Shown: positions 19,968-30,547 of the stretch, one piece after another
How the letters are laid out: every line of letters begins with the position of its first letter
Position numbering within the stretch: position 1 is the first letter of the stretch
Assembly (NCBI GenBank): GCA_964019425.1
Contig: OZ025784.1
Location: 1,302,001 to 1,366,000, forward strand
Length of the DNA stretch: 64,000 bases
Source: Flectonema sp. DT1601
Lineage: Eukaryota; Euglenozoa; Diplonemea; Diplonemida; Diplonemidae
Reading direction: 5' to 3'
The notes under the pieces: generated by a model
What the model saw: only the letters and a program-made list of their open reading frames with translations
Told to the model about the DNA's origin: nothing
The model's database searches: none
Program-made: the position numbers and the translations under genes

Positions 19968-20780
19968 TTCAAACTTTCTGTGGAGCTTGCCGTTTTTTAA
20001 TACTTTGTGTTGAGCTTGCCGTTTTTTAAAACTTTGTGTGTGGAGCTGGTTGTTTTTGAAAACTTTGTGTGGAGCTTGCCGTTTTTTAAAACTTTGTGTG
20101 TGGAGCTGGTGGTTTTTGAAAACTTTGTGTGGAGCTTGCCATTTTTTAAATCTTCTCATGTGGAGCTTGCCGTTTTTTAAAACTTTGAGTGTGGAGCTGG
20201 TTTTTTGAAAACTTTGCATGTGGAGCTTGCCATTTTTTAAAACTTTGAGTGTGGAGCTTGCCGTTTTTGAAAATTTTGTGTGCGGAGCTTGAAGTTTTTG
20301 AAAACTTTGTGTGGAGCTGGTTTTTTTTGAAAATTTTGTGTGGAGCTTGCAGTTTTTGAAAACTTTGTGTGTGGAGCTTGCTGTTTTTGAAAACTTTTTG
20401 TGTGGAGCTGGTGGTTTTTGAAAACTTTGTGTGTGGAGCTGGTGGTTTTTGAAAACTTTGTGTGTGGAGCTTGCCATATTTGAAAACCTTTTGTGTGGAG
20501 CTGGTGATTTTTGAAAACTTTGTGTGGAGCTTGCCGTTTTTTAAAACTTCTCGTGTGGAGCTTGCCGTTTTTGAAAACTTTTTGGGTGGAGCTGGTGGTT
20601 TTTGAAAACTTTGTGTGTGGGGCTTGCCATTTTTTAAAATTTTGTGTGTGGAGCTTGCTGTTTTTGAAAACTTTGTGTGTGGAGCTGGTGGTTTTTGAAA
20701 ACTTTGTGTGTGGAGCTTGCCGTTTTTGAAAACTTTGTGCGGAGCTTGCCGTTTTTGAAAACTTTTTGTGTGGAGCTGGT
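19968..20780. repeat. Minisatellite, about 29-31 bp unit, first block
   Basis: Tandem repeats of two alternating versions: GTGTGGAGCTTGCCGTTTTT and GTGTGGAGCTGGTGGTTTTT, each followed by GAAAACTTT. Units vary by a few bases and by T-run length. Open frames through the array on both strands are by-products of the periodicity. The array is the outermost layer of the nested region and resumes at 22029 and 63704. Confidence 0.9.
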
Positions 20781-22028
20781 TTTTTTTATTTTCAGCTTAA
20801 TTAGCTACGAATTGTTTCTACTAAGTGTTTCTCACTTAGATTTTTTTTTTGCTTTTCAGCTCCTTAAAAGCTGCTAAGTGTTTCTGCTAAGTGTTTCTCA
20901 CTTAGAATCTTATTTTTATGTTCGTTTTCTATCCCTTCTCCTATCCCTTTTGTTCAAAATAAGCGGGAGGAAATTCTCTCATTCACGCTAAGATGCACTC
21001 TGAACTTTGATTTTTTGATCTGAGTGTGAGGGAATGACCTGTTAGTGCATTGGGCATAGGCTGGGCTGCAGTTTAGATGTCTTAGGTGTTAATAGGGGGT
21101 TCCTCTTAGCATTTTTCTTTGTTACCACCTTATGATTTTCTTGAAGAAAAAAAATAGAAGTCATAATGGTGCTTCCCTCTGGAAGGGTTGTAAGCCATGG
21201 TGTCCAACTAGATTAAAGGACAAGTCTGGGATAATCCCTGCCAGAGGGGCGAGTATTCTACCATGGTTGAAATACTCTGGCAACTGATCTTCAATTTTAT
21301 GTTGTTTGTTAGCTGCTGGTGTATCTTGATTATGTGTTGATACTTGCATTTTTTTTTATTTGTAATCTTCTATTACAATCCTCTTTCTGTTCTGGTCTGT
21401 TACCTCATTTGTCTTGTTTAACTTCAGTTATATCCATTTTACTTTTTATTGTTTCCCATCTACTTTTTATTTTCTATTAGTTCTGGTCAGAAACTCCTGG
21501 GCAGCAAGAAGGAAAGTAGTTAAGTACTTCTGGGTGTTTGGCATCACCCCCCATAGTGAGCAAGTACAACAGGTAGCATTGGTAGTCTGTTGATCCTGAG
21601 TGATCCCAGCTACAGTTTTGTTTTTCTTTCTTTTTTTTAGAAGAAGATCAGGACATCCAAGCACTGCTGGATAGTTGCTGAATGCAGGGCCTGCCTGTGG
21701 CATTATAATAACAGGCTAAGTCATTTGTAGTTCATAGTTTACCTTTGATTTTATAACTTCACACAGGGTACTATGAACGATGAGAGATCCAGTGGGATCA
21801 CTCAGGGTCTAGTAGAGACCACCAATGTTGTGCGTTGATAGGCAAGGTGACCAACCTTGACATTCTTTCTTTTCTCTCCTGTTGTGACAAACACAAAATA
21901 CACACACAGCTTACAGTGTGTTCTTTGTGTATGTTTTCTTCAGGTGTGAGTAGTTTTTCTGTTCTTGCTCTTCAGGGAGGGCCTTAGCCAAAAGCTAACT
22001 GTCCAAATCTCACCTGGTAATTCAACTC
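20781..22028 (+). mobile_element. SE1 monomer, 5'-truncated, inserted in the minisatellite
   Basis: One copy of the 1.39-kb element in sense orientation on the plus strand. It begins within the element, at a T-run before TTTTCAGCTTAATTAGC, so about 140 bp of the 5' end are missing. It stops at TTCAACTC, the same 3' terminus used by the other SE1 insertions, and minisatellite sequence resumes at once with TGTGGAGC. The 3' hairpin TTAGC-CAAAA-GCTAA is present. It is the only SE1 insertion here that is not a multimer. Confidence 0.85.
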
Positions 22029-23137
22029 TGTGGAGCTTGCCGTTTTTGAAAACTTTTTCTGGAGCTGGTTTTTTTAAAACTTTGTGTTGAGCTTGCCGTT
22101 TTTCAAAACCTTTTGTGTGGAGCTGGTTTTTTTTGAAAACTTTGCGTGTGGAGCTGGTGGTTTTTGAAACTTTGTGTGGAGCTGGTGGTTTTAGAAAACT
22201 TTGTGTGTGGAGCTTGCCGTTTTTGAAAACTTTTTGTGTGGAGCAGGTGGTTTTTGAAAACTTTGTGTGTGGAGCTTGCCGTTTTTGAAAACTTTGTGTG
22301 TGGAGCTTGCCGTTTTTTAAAACTTTTTGTGTGGAGCTTGCCGTTTTTGAAAACTTTTTCTGTGGAGCAGGTGGTTTTTGAAAACTTTGTGTGTGGAGCT
22401 TGCCGTTTTTGAAAACTTTTTGTGTGGAGCTTGCCGTTTTTGAAAACTTTTTGTGTGGAGCTTGCCGTTTTTGAAAACTTTGTGTGTGGAGCTTGCCATT
22501 TTTTAAAACTTTTTGTGTGGAGCTTGCCGTTGAAAACTTTTTGTGTGGAGCTGGTTCTTTTTGTGTGGAGCTTGCCATTTTTGAAAACTTTGTGTGGAGC
22601 TTGCCGTTTTTTAAAACTTTTTGTGTGGAGCTGGTTTTTGAAATTTTTGTGTGGAGCTTGCCGTTCTTGAAAACTTTTTGTGTGGAGCTTGCCGTTTTTG
22701 AAAACTTCTTGTGTGGAGCTTGCCATTTTTTAAAACTTTTTGTGTGGAGCTTGCCGTTCTTGAAAACTTTTTGTGTGGAGCTGGTTCTTTTTGTGTGGAG
22801 CTTGCCATTTTTGAAAACTTTTTGTGTGGAGCTGGTTTTTTGAAACTTTTTGTGTGGAGCTGGTTTTTTGAAAACTTTGTGTGGAGCTTGCCGTTTTTGA
22901 AAACTTTTTGTGTGGAGCTTGCTGTTTTTTAAAACTTTTTGTGTGGAGTTGGTTTTTGAAAACTTTGTGTGTGGAGCTTGCTGTTTTTGAAAACTTTTTG
23001 TGTGGAGCTTGCCATTTTTGAAAACTTTTTGTGTGGAGCTGGTTTTTTGAAACTTTTTGTGTGGAGCTGGTTTTTTGAAAACTTTGTGTGGAGCTTGCCG
23101 TTTTTGAAAACTTTGTGTGTGGAGCTTGCTGTTTTTT
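22029..23137. repeat. Minisatellite, second block
   Basis: Continuation of the array interrupted by the SE1 monomer, with the same two unit types plus shortened variants. It ends where SE2 begins at CTTCCTGG (23138). Long pseudo-frames such as 21940-22726 are repeat artefacts. Confidence 0.9.
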
Positions 23138-23421
23138 CTTCCTGGCGTTTATGTTTTTGTTTTTAACAACAACACAACACCAACTAACAGGTTTGTCTCA
23201 TTGCCCGTTCTTTCTTGTTTCCCTTTGCCGCCGGAAGAACGAAGGTCGACGGAGGTCCGAAGCATTGCTTGCGATGATGTTCCGGTATGTGTTGCGTCTC
23301 TGTTATTTGTTTGTTTCAACTCAATTGGTTCATCTCAGGTTTTAGAAGTCTTCGTCCTGTTCGTTGGGAAGGGCCTGAATCAAAAGTTCACTGCCCCTAT
23401 TCCTCTCCCAAATTTCTTATT
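23138..23421 (+). mobile_element. SE2 copy 1, 5'-truncated (284 bp)
   Basis: This matches the last ~284 bp of the 1.28-kb element SE2, from CTTCCTGGCG to CAAATTTCTTATT, essentially identically. It is joined head-to-tail to the complete copy that starts at 23422. It also serves as the uninterrupted reference for the LINE insertion: ...TTTCAACTC-AATTGGTTC... is continuous here (23319-23333), whereas in copy 2 the two halves are separated by 39 kb. Confidence 0.85.
23376..23390 (+). ncRNA. SE2 3' hairpin TGAAT-CAAAA-GTTCA
   Basis: A five-pair stem (one U-G pair as RNA) around a CAAAA loop. It is preceded by GGGCC and followed by CTGCCCC, about 30 nt before the element's 3' end. The same architecture ends SE1 and the LINE, with different stem bases. 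It is probably the signal read by the reverse transcriptase. Confidence 0.65.
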
Positions 23422-24602
23422 CAGCTTGCCACATGACTGTGTGACATTATTGCTACATTGTAGCTCCCCTACAAAAACCTTATTTTTTGCAGTTGTCTTT
23501 TGGTTGTAGCAACTTTTATTTTATGCTTTTCTAATGTCCCAAAGTTGGTTTATTTTACTTTTTTTTTCTGCAAGGGAACAGTCCAAAGCATAAGTCCGAA
23601 CAGCCCTAAGGCCAGTGAACGCACTGATTGTTAGGTATTGTATTCCAGGGAAAGTTTGGTTTGTATACTTTATTTTTATTTTATTTTATTTAATTTGTTA
23701 AAAGAAAACAGGTAACTTTACATGAGCATCGGCTCGAACGGCTCTGGCGAAGCGAGTGAACGAGTCTGATTGCTGAGTATTGTATTCTGTTTTCTTGTTC
23801 TTTTTTCAATTTATTTCAAACAGGGCAACAGGGGGAAAGTTTGGTTTGTATCCCCTGGGTGTTTAGCGTCACCTGTTGAGGTGTAATGTATTCTGTTTAC
23901 TTCTATCCCTTTGTTTTTTTTTTTTTTTTTTTATTTCAAACAGGACAGCAGGGGGAAAGTTTGTTTCGTACCCCCCGGGTGCTTAGCGTCACCCTCCATG
24001 CGATGCTTGCGCAGGGAGAGCCAAGGGTCGAGAACCCTGGAGATTACCTTTGTTTCTTTTTGTGACTGGATTGCAGTGGCGCAACCCATCACCCCACCTG
24101 TTGGTATCTTTTTATTTTTTTTATTTAAAGAAAAAAGCAGGCTAAGTCGCCTGAGCTGGCATCGCCAGAATATTTAACTTCACATGGCAATGTCAGCTCG
24201 TGAAGGGATCCAGTTGGATCAAAGGTTTTCTCCCCCCCCACTCTATTTATCGTCATTGGTGCGCACCTTCGAACAGGAAGGCCAACACTGACGGAATTTT
24301 TTACTTCTCTTCCCAGGGTTGAACCTTGGGAAAAAAACAAACAATAAACACAGTGTAGACAAACACCCGCCGGACATCTGCAGAGCAGCGATCGATGTCG
24401 ATGTCTTCGTTGTCGAACTTCCTGGCGTTTATGTTTTTGTTTTTAACAACAACACAACACCAACTAACAGGTTTGTCTCATTGCCCGTTCTTTCTTGTTT
24501 CCCTTTGCCGCCGGAAGAACGAAGGTCGACGGAGGTCCGAAGCATTGCTTGCGATGATGTTCCGGTATGTGTTGCGTCTCTGTTATTTGTTTGTTTCAAC
24601 TC
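23422..24602 (+). mobile_element. SE2 copy 2, 5' part (complete 5' end)
   Basis: First ~1.18 kb of the full-length SE2 copy; its last ~100 bp are at 63604-63703, on the far side of the LINE insertion. It is non-coding. It contains two or three degenerate internal repeats ending in TATTGTATTC (around 23611-23650, 23745-23790 and 23870-23905) and pairs of GGGGGAAAGTTTG near 23830 and 23950. Pyrimidine runs followed by AACAGG recur. I do not recognise a known family. Confidence 0.75.
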
Positions 24603-24633
24603 GAATTTCGATAAAGTGGGAAGTAACGGACTG

Positions 24634-24648
24634 GGAGCTTTTGGCTCC
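24634..24648 (-). ncRNA. LINE 3' hairpin GGAGC-CAAAA-GCTCC
   Basis: In LINE sense, GGGCA precedes a perfect five-pair stem with a CAAAA loop, followed by CAGTCC and, about 30 nt later, the 3' end GAAATTC. The same hairpin occurs near the 3' ends of LINE-B, -C and -D (about 36148, 43924 and 58310). It corresponds in position and loop to the SE1 and SE2 hairpins. Confidence 0.7.
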
Positions 24649-25029
24649 TGCCCTATTCCCGATGTAAACTTTCTTTTTTTTTTTTTTTTTTTTTTTAACA
24701 GGCCCAAAGGGCGACAATGATGGTTGCTGACCAAGGAATAATATTCAAATGAATTTTCGTTTCAAAGAAACGAACAGAATTAAGAGAGAGGTAGAGAAAA
24801 AAAAAAAAAAAAAAGAAAGAATAGAAAAAAATATGAAGAGGAAATAATCAAACATGAAAAAAAAAAAAAAATAAAATAAAATATAAATAAAAAACGTTGT
24901 ATGAAAACGGAAAAAAAGAAAAAAAAAGACCAGAAAAGGAAAGAGAAAATGAAAAGGTATAATATTATTGTGGGGATATGAGGATAGCAGGGAGATGCTC
25001 TTTTTTTTTTTTTTTTTTTTTTTTTATTT

Positions 25030-25139
25030 ATTATTTAAAAAAAGGAAACAATCAGTTTAGCGTCTCGATCAGGACGGAAAATAGAAATTAATCGACATAG
25101 TCGATCGATAGAAAAAAAAACAATGATAACATTGTTTAT

Positions 25140-25175
<36 letters not shown>

Positions 25176-25290
25176 CTTTTAATTATTTTAAAGAAAAAAC
25201 AATCAGTTTAGCGTCTTGACCAGGACGGAAAATAGAAAGTAATCGACATAGTCGATCGATAGAAAAAAAAACAATGATAACATTGTTTAT

Positions 25291-25326
<36 letters not shown>

Positions 25327-25581
25327 CTTTTAATTATTTTAAAGAAAAAACAATCAGTTTAGCGTCTTGACCAGGACGGAAAATAGAAAGTAATCGACAT
25401 AGTCGATCGATAAAAAAAAAAACAATGATAACATTGTTTATTCCTTTTTTTTTTTTTTTTTTTTTATTCTTTTTATTTATTTTTAAAGAAAAAACAATCA
25501 GTTTAGCGTCCTGACCAGGACGGAAAATTGAAAGTGATCGACATAGTCGATCGATAAAAAAACAATGATAACATTGTTTAT

Positions 25582-25618
<37 letters not shown>

Positions 25619-25730
25619 TTTTAATTATTTTTTAAAGAAAAAACAATCAGTTTAGCGTCTTGACCAGGACGGAAAGTAGAAAGTGATCGACATAGTCGAT
25701 CGATAAAAAACAATGATAACATTGTTTATT

Positions 25731-25762
<32 letters not shown>

Positions 25763-25874
25763 CCTTTTTATTATTTTAAAGAAAAAACAATCAGTTTAGC
25801 GTCTTGACCAGGACGGAAAATAGAAAGTGATCGACATAGTCGATCGATAAAAAAACAATGATAACATTGTTTAT

Positions 25875-25912
<38 letters not shown>

Positions 25913-26166
25913 TTTTAATTATTTTTTAAAGAAAAAACAATCAGTTTAGCGTCTTGACCAGGACGGAAAGTAGAAAGTGATCGACATAGTCGATCGATAA
26001 AAAACAATGATAACATTGTTTATTCTTTTTTTTTTTTTTTTTTTTTTTTTTAATCCTTTTTATTATTTTAAAGAAAAAACAATCAGTTTAGCGTCTTGAC
26101 CAGGACGGAAAATAGAAAGTGATCGACATAGTCGATCGATAAAAAAACAATGATAACATTGTTTAT

Positions 26167-26205
<39 letters not shown>

Positions 26206-28944
26206 TTTTAATTATTTTTTAAAGAAAAAACAATCAGTTTAGCGTCTTGACCAGGACGGAAAGTAGAAAGTGATCGACATAGTCGATCGATAAAAAACAA
26301 TGATAACATTGTTTATTCTTTTTTTTTTTTTTTTTTTTTTTTTAATCCTTTTTATTATTTTAAAGAAAAAACAATCAGTTTAGCGTCTTGACCAGGACGG
26401 AAAATAGAAAGTGATCGACATAGTCGATCGATAAAAAAACAATGATAACATTGTTTATTCTTTTTTTTTTTTTTTTTTTTAAATTCTTTTTATTTATTTT
26501 TAAAGAAAAAAAAAAACGGAAAATAAAAATTAGTCGACAAAGTCGAACGATAAAAAAAAAACAATGATAACATTGTTTATTCTTTTTTTTTTTTGTTTTT
26601 TTTTATATTCTTTTTTATTAATTTTGAAAAAAAACAATCAGTTTAGCGTCTTGACCAGGACGGAAAATAGAAAGTAATCGACATAGTCGATCGATAAAAA
26701 AAAACAATGATAACATTGTTTACTCTTTTTTTTTTTTTTTTTTAAATTCTTTTTATTTATTTTTTAAAAAGAAAAAAAACGGAAAATAGAAATTAGTCAA
26801 CAAAGTCGAACGATAAAAAAAAAAACAATGATAACATTGTTTATTCTTTTTTTTTTATTTTTTTTTTATATTCTTTTTTATTAATTTTGAAAAAAAAAAA
26901 AAAACAATCAGTTTAGCGTCTTGACCAGGACGGAAAATAGAAAGTGATCGACATAGTCGATCGATAAAAAAAAACAATGATAACATTGTTTATTCTTTTT
27001 TTTTATTTTTTTTTTTAATATTTTTTTTTATTTTGAAAAAAAAACAATCAGTTTAGCGTCTTGACCAGGACGGAAAATAGAAAGTAATCGACATAGTCGA
27101 TCGATAAAAAAAACAATGATAACATTGTTTATTCTTTTTTTTTTTTATTTTTTAAATTCTTTTTATTTATTTTTTAAAGAAAAAAAACGGAAAATAGAAA
27201 TTAAGCAACAAAGTCGAACGATAAAAAAAAACAATGATAACATTGTTTATTCTTTTTTTTATTTTTTTTTTTTAATATTTTTTTTTTATTTTGAAAAAAA
27301 AAAACAATCAGTTTAGCGTCTTGACCAGGACGGAAAATAGAAAGTAATCGACATAGTCGATCGATAAAAAAAAACAATGATAACATTGTTTATTCTTTTT
27401 TTTTATTTTAAATTCTTTTTATTTATTTTTTAAAGAAAAAAAAAACGGAAAATAGAAATTAGTCGACAAAGTCGAACGATAAAAAAAAAAACAATGATAA
27501 CATTGTTTATTCTTTTTTTTTTTGTATTTTTTTTAATATTCTTTTTTATTAATTTTGAAAAAAAAAAACAATCAGTTTAGCGTCTTGACCAGGACGGAAA
27601 ATAGAAAGTGATCGACATAGTCGATCGATAAAAAAAAAAAAAAACAATGATAACATGGTTTATTCTTTTTTTTTATTTTAAATTCTTTTTATTTATTTTT
27701 AAAGAAAAAAAAAACGGAAAATAGAAATTAGTCGACAAAGTCGAACGATAAAAAAAACAATGATAACATTGTTTATTCTTTTTTTTGTATTTTTTTATAT
27801 TCTTTTTTATTAATTTTGAAAAAAAAAACAATCAGTTTAGCGTCTTGACCAGGACGGAAAATAGAAAGTGATCGACATAGTCGATCGATAAAAAAACAAT
27901 GATAACATTGTTTATTCTTTTTTTTTATTTTAAATTCTTTTTATTTATTCTTTAAAGAAAAGAAACGGAAAATAGAAATTAGTCGACAAAGTCGAACGAT
28001 AAAAAAAAAACAATGATAACATTGTTTATTCTTTTTTTTTTTTTTTTTTTTATATTCTTTTTTATTAATTTTGAAAAAAAAACAATCAGTTTAGCGTCTT
28101 GACCAGGACGGAAAATAGAAAGTGATCGACATAGTCGATCGATAAAAAAACAATGATAACATTGTTTATTCTTTTTTTTTATTTTAAATTCTTTTTATTT
28201 ATTTTTTAAAGAAAAAAACGGAAAATAGAAATTAGTCAACAAAGTCGAACGATAAAAAAAACAATGATAACATTGTTTATTCTTTTTTTTTTTTTTTTTT
28301 TTTTTTTATATTCTTTTTTATTAATTTTGAAAAAAAAAACAATCAGTTTAGCGTCTTGACCAGGACGGAAAATAGAAAGTGATCGACATAGTCGATCGAT
28401 AAAAAAACAATGATAACATTGTTTATTCTTTTTTATTTATTTTAAATTCTTTTTATTTATTTTTTAAAGAAAAAAAACGGAAAATAGAAATTAGTCAACA
28501 AAGTCGAACAATAAAAAAAAACAATGATAACATTGTTTATTCTTTTTTTTTTTTTTTTTTTTTATATTCTTTTTTATTAATTTTGAAAAAAAAAACAATC
28601 AGTTTAGCGTCTTGACCAGGACGGAAAATAGAAAGTAATCGACATAGTCGATCGATAAAAAAAACAATGATAACATTGTTTATTCTTTTTTTTTTATTTT
28701 AAATTCTTTTTATTTATTATTTAAAGAAAAGAAACGGAAAATAGAAATTAGTCGACAAAGTCGAACGATAAAAAAAAACAATGATAACATTGTTTATTCT
28801 TTTTTTTTTTTTTTTTTATATTCTTTTTATTAATTTTTTAAAAAAAAAAAAAAAACAATCAGTTTAGCTCTTGACCAGGACGGAAAACTGGAAGTAATCG
28901 ACATAGTCGATCGATAAAAAAAACAATGATAACATTGTTTCATC
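25030..28944. repeat. Hairpin satellite array in the LINE-A 3' UTR
   Basis: Tandem units of about 110-150 bp. In the first part they are monomers; later, two diverged types alternate as dimers of roughly 230-280 bp. Each unit carries up to three inverted repeats: GTCYTG-AC-CAGGAC, ATCGAC-ATA-GTCGAT (for example 25091-25105) and AAACAATG-ATAA-CATTGTTT (for example 25118-25137), followed by a long T-run. The second unit type keeps a shortened middle stem, TCGAC-AAA-GTCGA. The array is present at the same place in all LINE copies, so it travels with the element. Confidence 0.88.
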
Positions 28945-30547
28945 TTTTATATTTTTTAATTTTTTTTTATATTTGAAGAAAAGAAAGAAGAAAAAAAAAA
29001 AAAAAAAACAAGCGGAATTGATCATAATGGGTGGCAGGGGTTGATATAACTTCATTTGAAAATTCTTCTTTTTTAATTTCTTTTTTTTTGAAATTTTTTT
29101 TTTATTTAACAGGAGTTAAGATCACTTACATGAGTTAACACAACACAGATACGAGAGTAGCAAAATGAGGTAACACTACCAATTCAACAAAAAATAATCA
29201 GGATCGGACACAAGGAGGAGAGTTCATTCTACCTCTCACTGTCCTTGCTGGTATCTTAAGTGTCTTGGTATCTCTTGTGTGTCGGTATCTCGGAAGTGCT
29301 GGTATCTCGTATGTGCGTTGGTATCTCTTGCGTGTTGGTATCTCTTGCACATAATAAAAAAAAATATTGAGTTAACATGATCAGTTTTATTTATCATCAG
29401 AGACAGACCGGAACTATTTGAAAATAAAATGTAGATGGGAAACAGTGAAAATTAAAATGAATGATAAAATTAAATGAGATTTATGACATAACAGACCAGA
29501 TAGAGAGTAATAAAGGGAAAAGGAAAACGGAAAGGGTTCATTCACTTAGTTAAAGTTAAGACCGATTAGTCAGTTTAAGGTCTTGACTAGGACCAACAAA
29601 AAAAAAAAAAAATATAAATAAATAAATAAATAACGATCAAGCTGAGCTGATCTTGTTTTTATTAAAATAAGGGGAGCGGGAGGGATGGAAGGAATAAAGG
29701 AAAAAAAAAGAAAAGGTCGATCAGTTGGATCTGGTCGTCGAGAAGAAGAAGACAATTATTTTAAAGGTCGATCGGCATAGCCGATCGTTGAGAAAAATAA
29801 CCAGATATAAATACAATCAGTTTAAATAAAAAAAAAAAATAAATAAATAAATAAAAAAAGTTTAACGATCAAGCTGAGCTGATCTTGTTTTTATTAAAAT
29901 AAGGGGAGCGGGAGGGATGGAAGGAATAAAGGAAAAAAAAAGAAAAGGTCGATCAATTGGATCTGATCGTCGAGAAGAAGAAAACAATTATTTTTAAAAA
30001 AAAAATGATCGGTATAGCCGATCGTTGAGAAAAGAACAGATATAAATACAATCGGTTTTGGTGATCGACGAGTGGAGCGATCACTTGACAAGAAGGAAAA
30101 AAGAAAGGACCGATTAATTGGGGCTTTGGTTGTATTCCCAAGGCATGTTTTTTTTTTTTTTTTTTTTATTATTCATTTACATTTTTTTTTTTTTTTTTTT
30201 TTTTAAATTAATAATCACATTTTGTTCAAAAATATTTCATATTAGAGTAAAAGAAAAAGAAAAAAAGAAATAAGAGAAAAAAAAAAAAAAACCATTGCTG
30301 GCCCCCTCACCACTCATAGAGGATGAGGAGGCCAGTAAGGCGTCACTCAAATCTATGCCAAGCCTTGGGAACTTGGATTGGGGTTTAGACCATTTATAAT
30401 TAACAATTAACAATTAACCTGATTAACGTTATGATCTGACGGACATAAACATATCGATAAAATAATACAAACAAAAACGAACAATAAATAATAAATAAGC
30501 TAAAAAACTAAATAAACAAAGTGATGTGAAAGTAAGGAAAAAGAGAA
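28945..30547. other. LINE-A 3' UTR between ORF and satellite
   Basis: Non-coding. It includes a degenerate ~17-18 bp repeat of GGTATCTC (29249-29350) and a tandem duplication of ~235 bp (about 29631-29865 and 29867-30100). Each half of the duplication carries a stem around ATA: CGATCGGC-ATA-GCCGATCG at 29769-29787, and GATCGGT-ATA-GCCGATC at 30007-30023. A longer hairpin closes at 30298-30335 (CTGGCC...GGCCAG). These stems resemble the middle hairpin of the satellite, suggesting the array grew from this region. Confidence 0.6.
30298..30335 (-). ncRNA. 12-bp hairpin in the LINE 3' UTR
   Basis: In LINE sense, CTGGCCTCCTCA pairs with TGAGGGGGCCAG around a 14-nt loop, with a single U-G pair; on the opposite strand that position is a C-A mismatch. 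It is found unchanged in LINE-B (about 41961) and LINE-C (about 52317). Confidence 0.55.

Noticed and set aside
19938-23137. Long open frames on both strands through the minisatellite
   Set aside because: The repeat period and T/A-rich units keep frames open by chance; the predicted peptides are pure repeats with no independent coding signal.
25030-28944. Hairpin-bearing direct repeats as a CRISPR-like array
   Set aside because: Units are continuous satellite with T-runs, not repeats separated by unique spacers; the setting is eukaryotic and inside a LINE.
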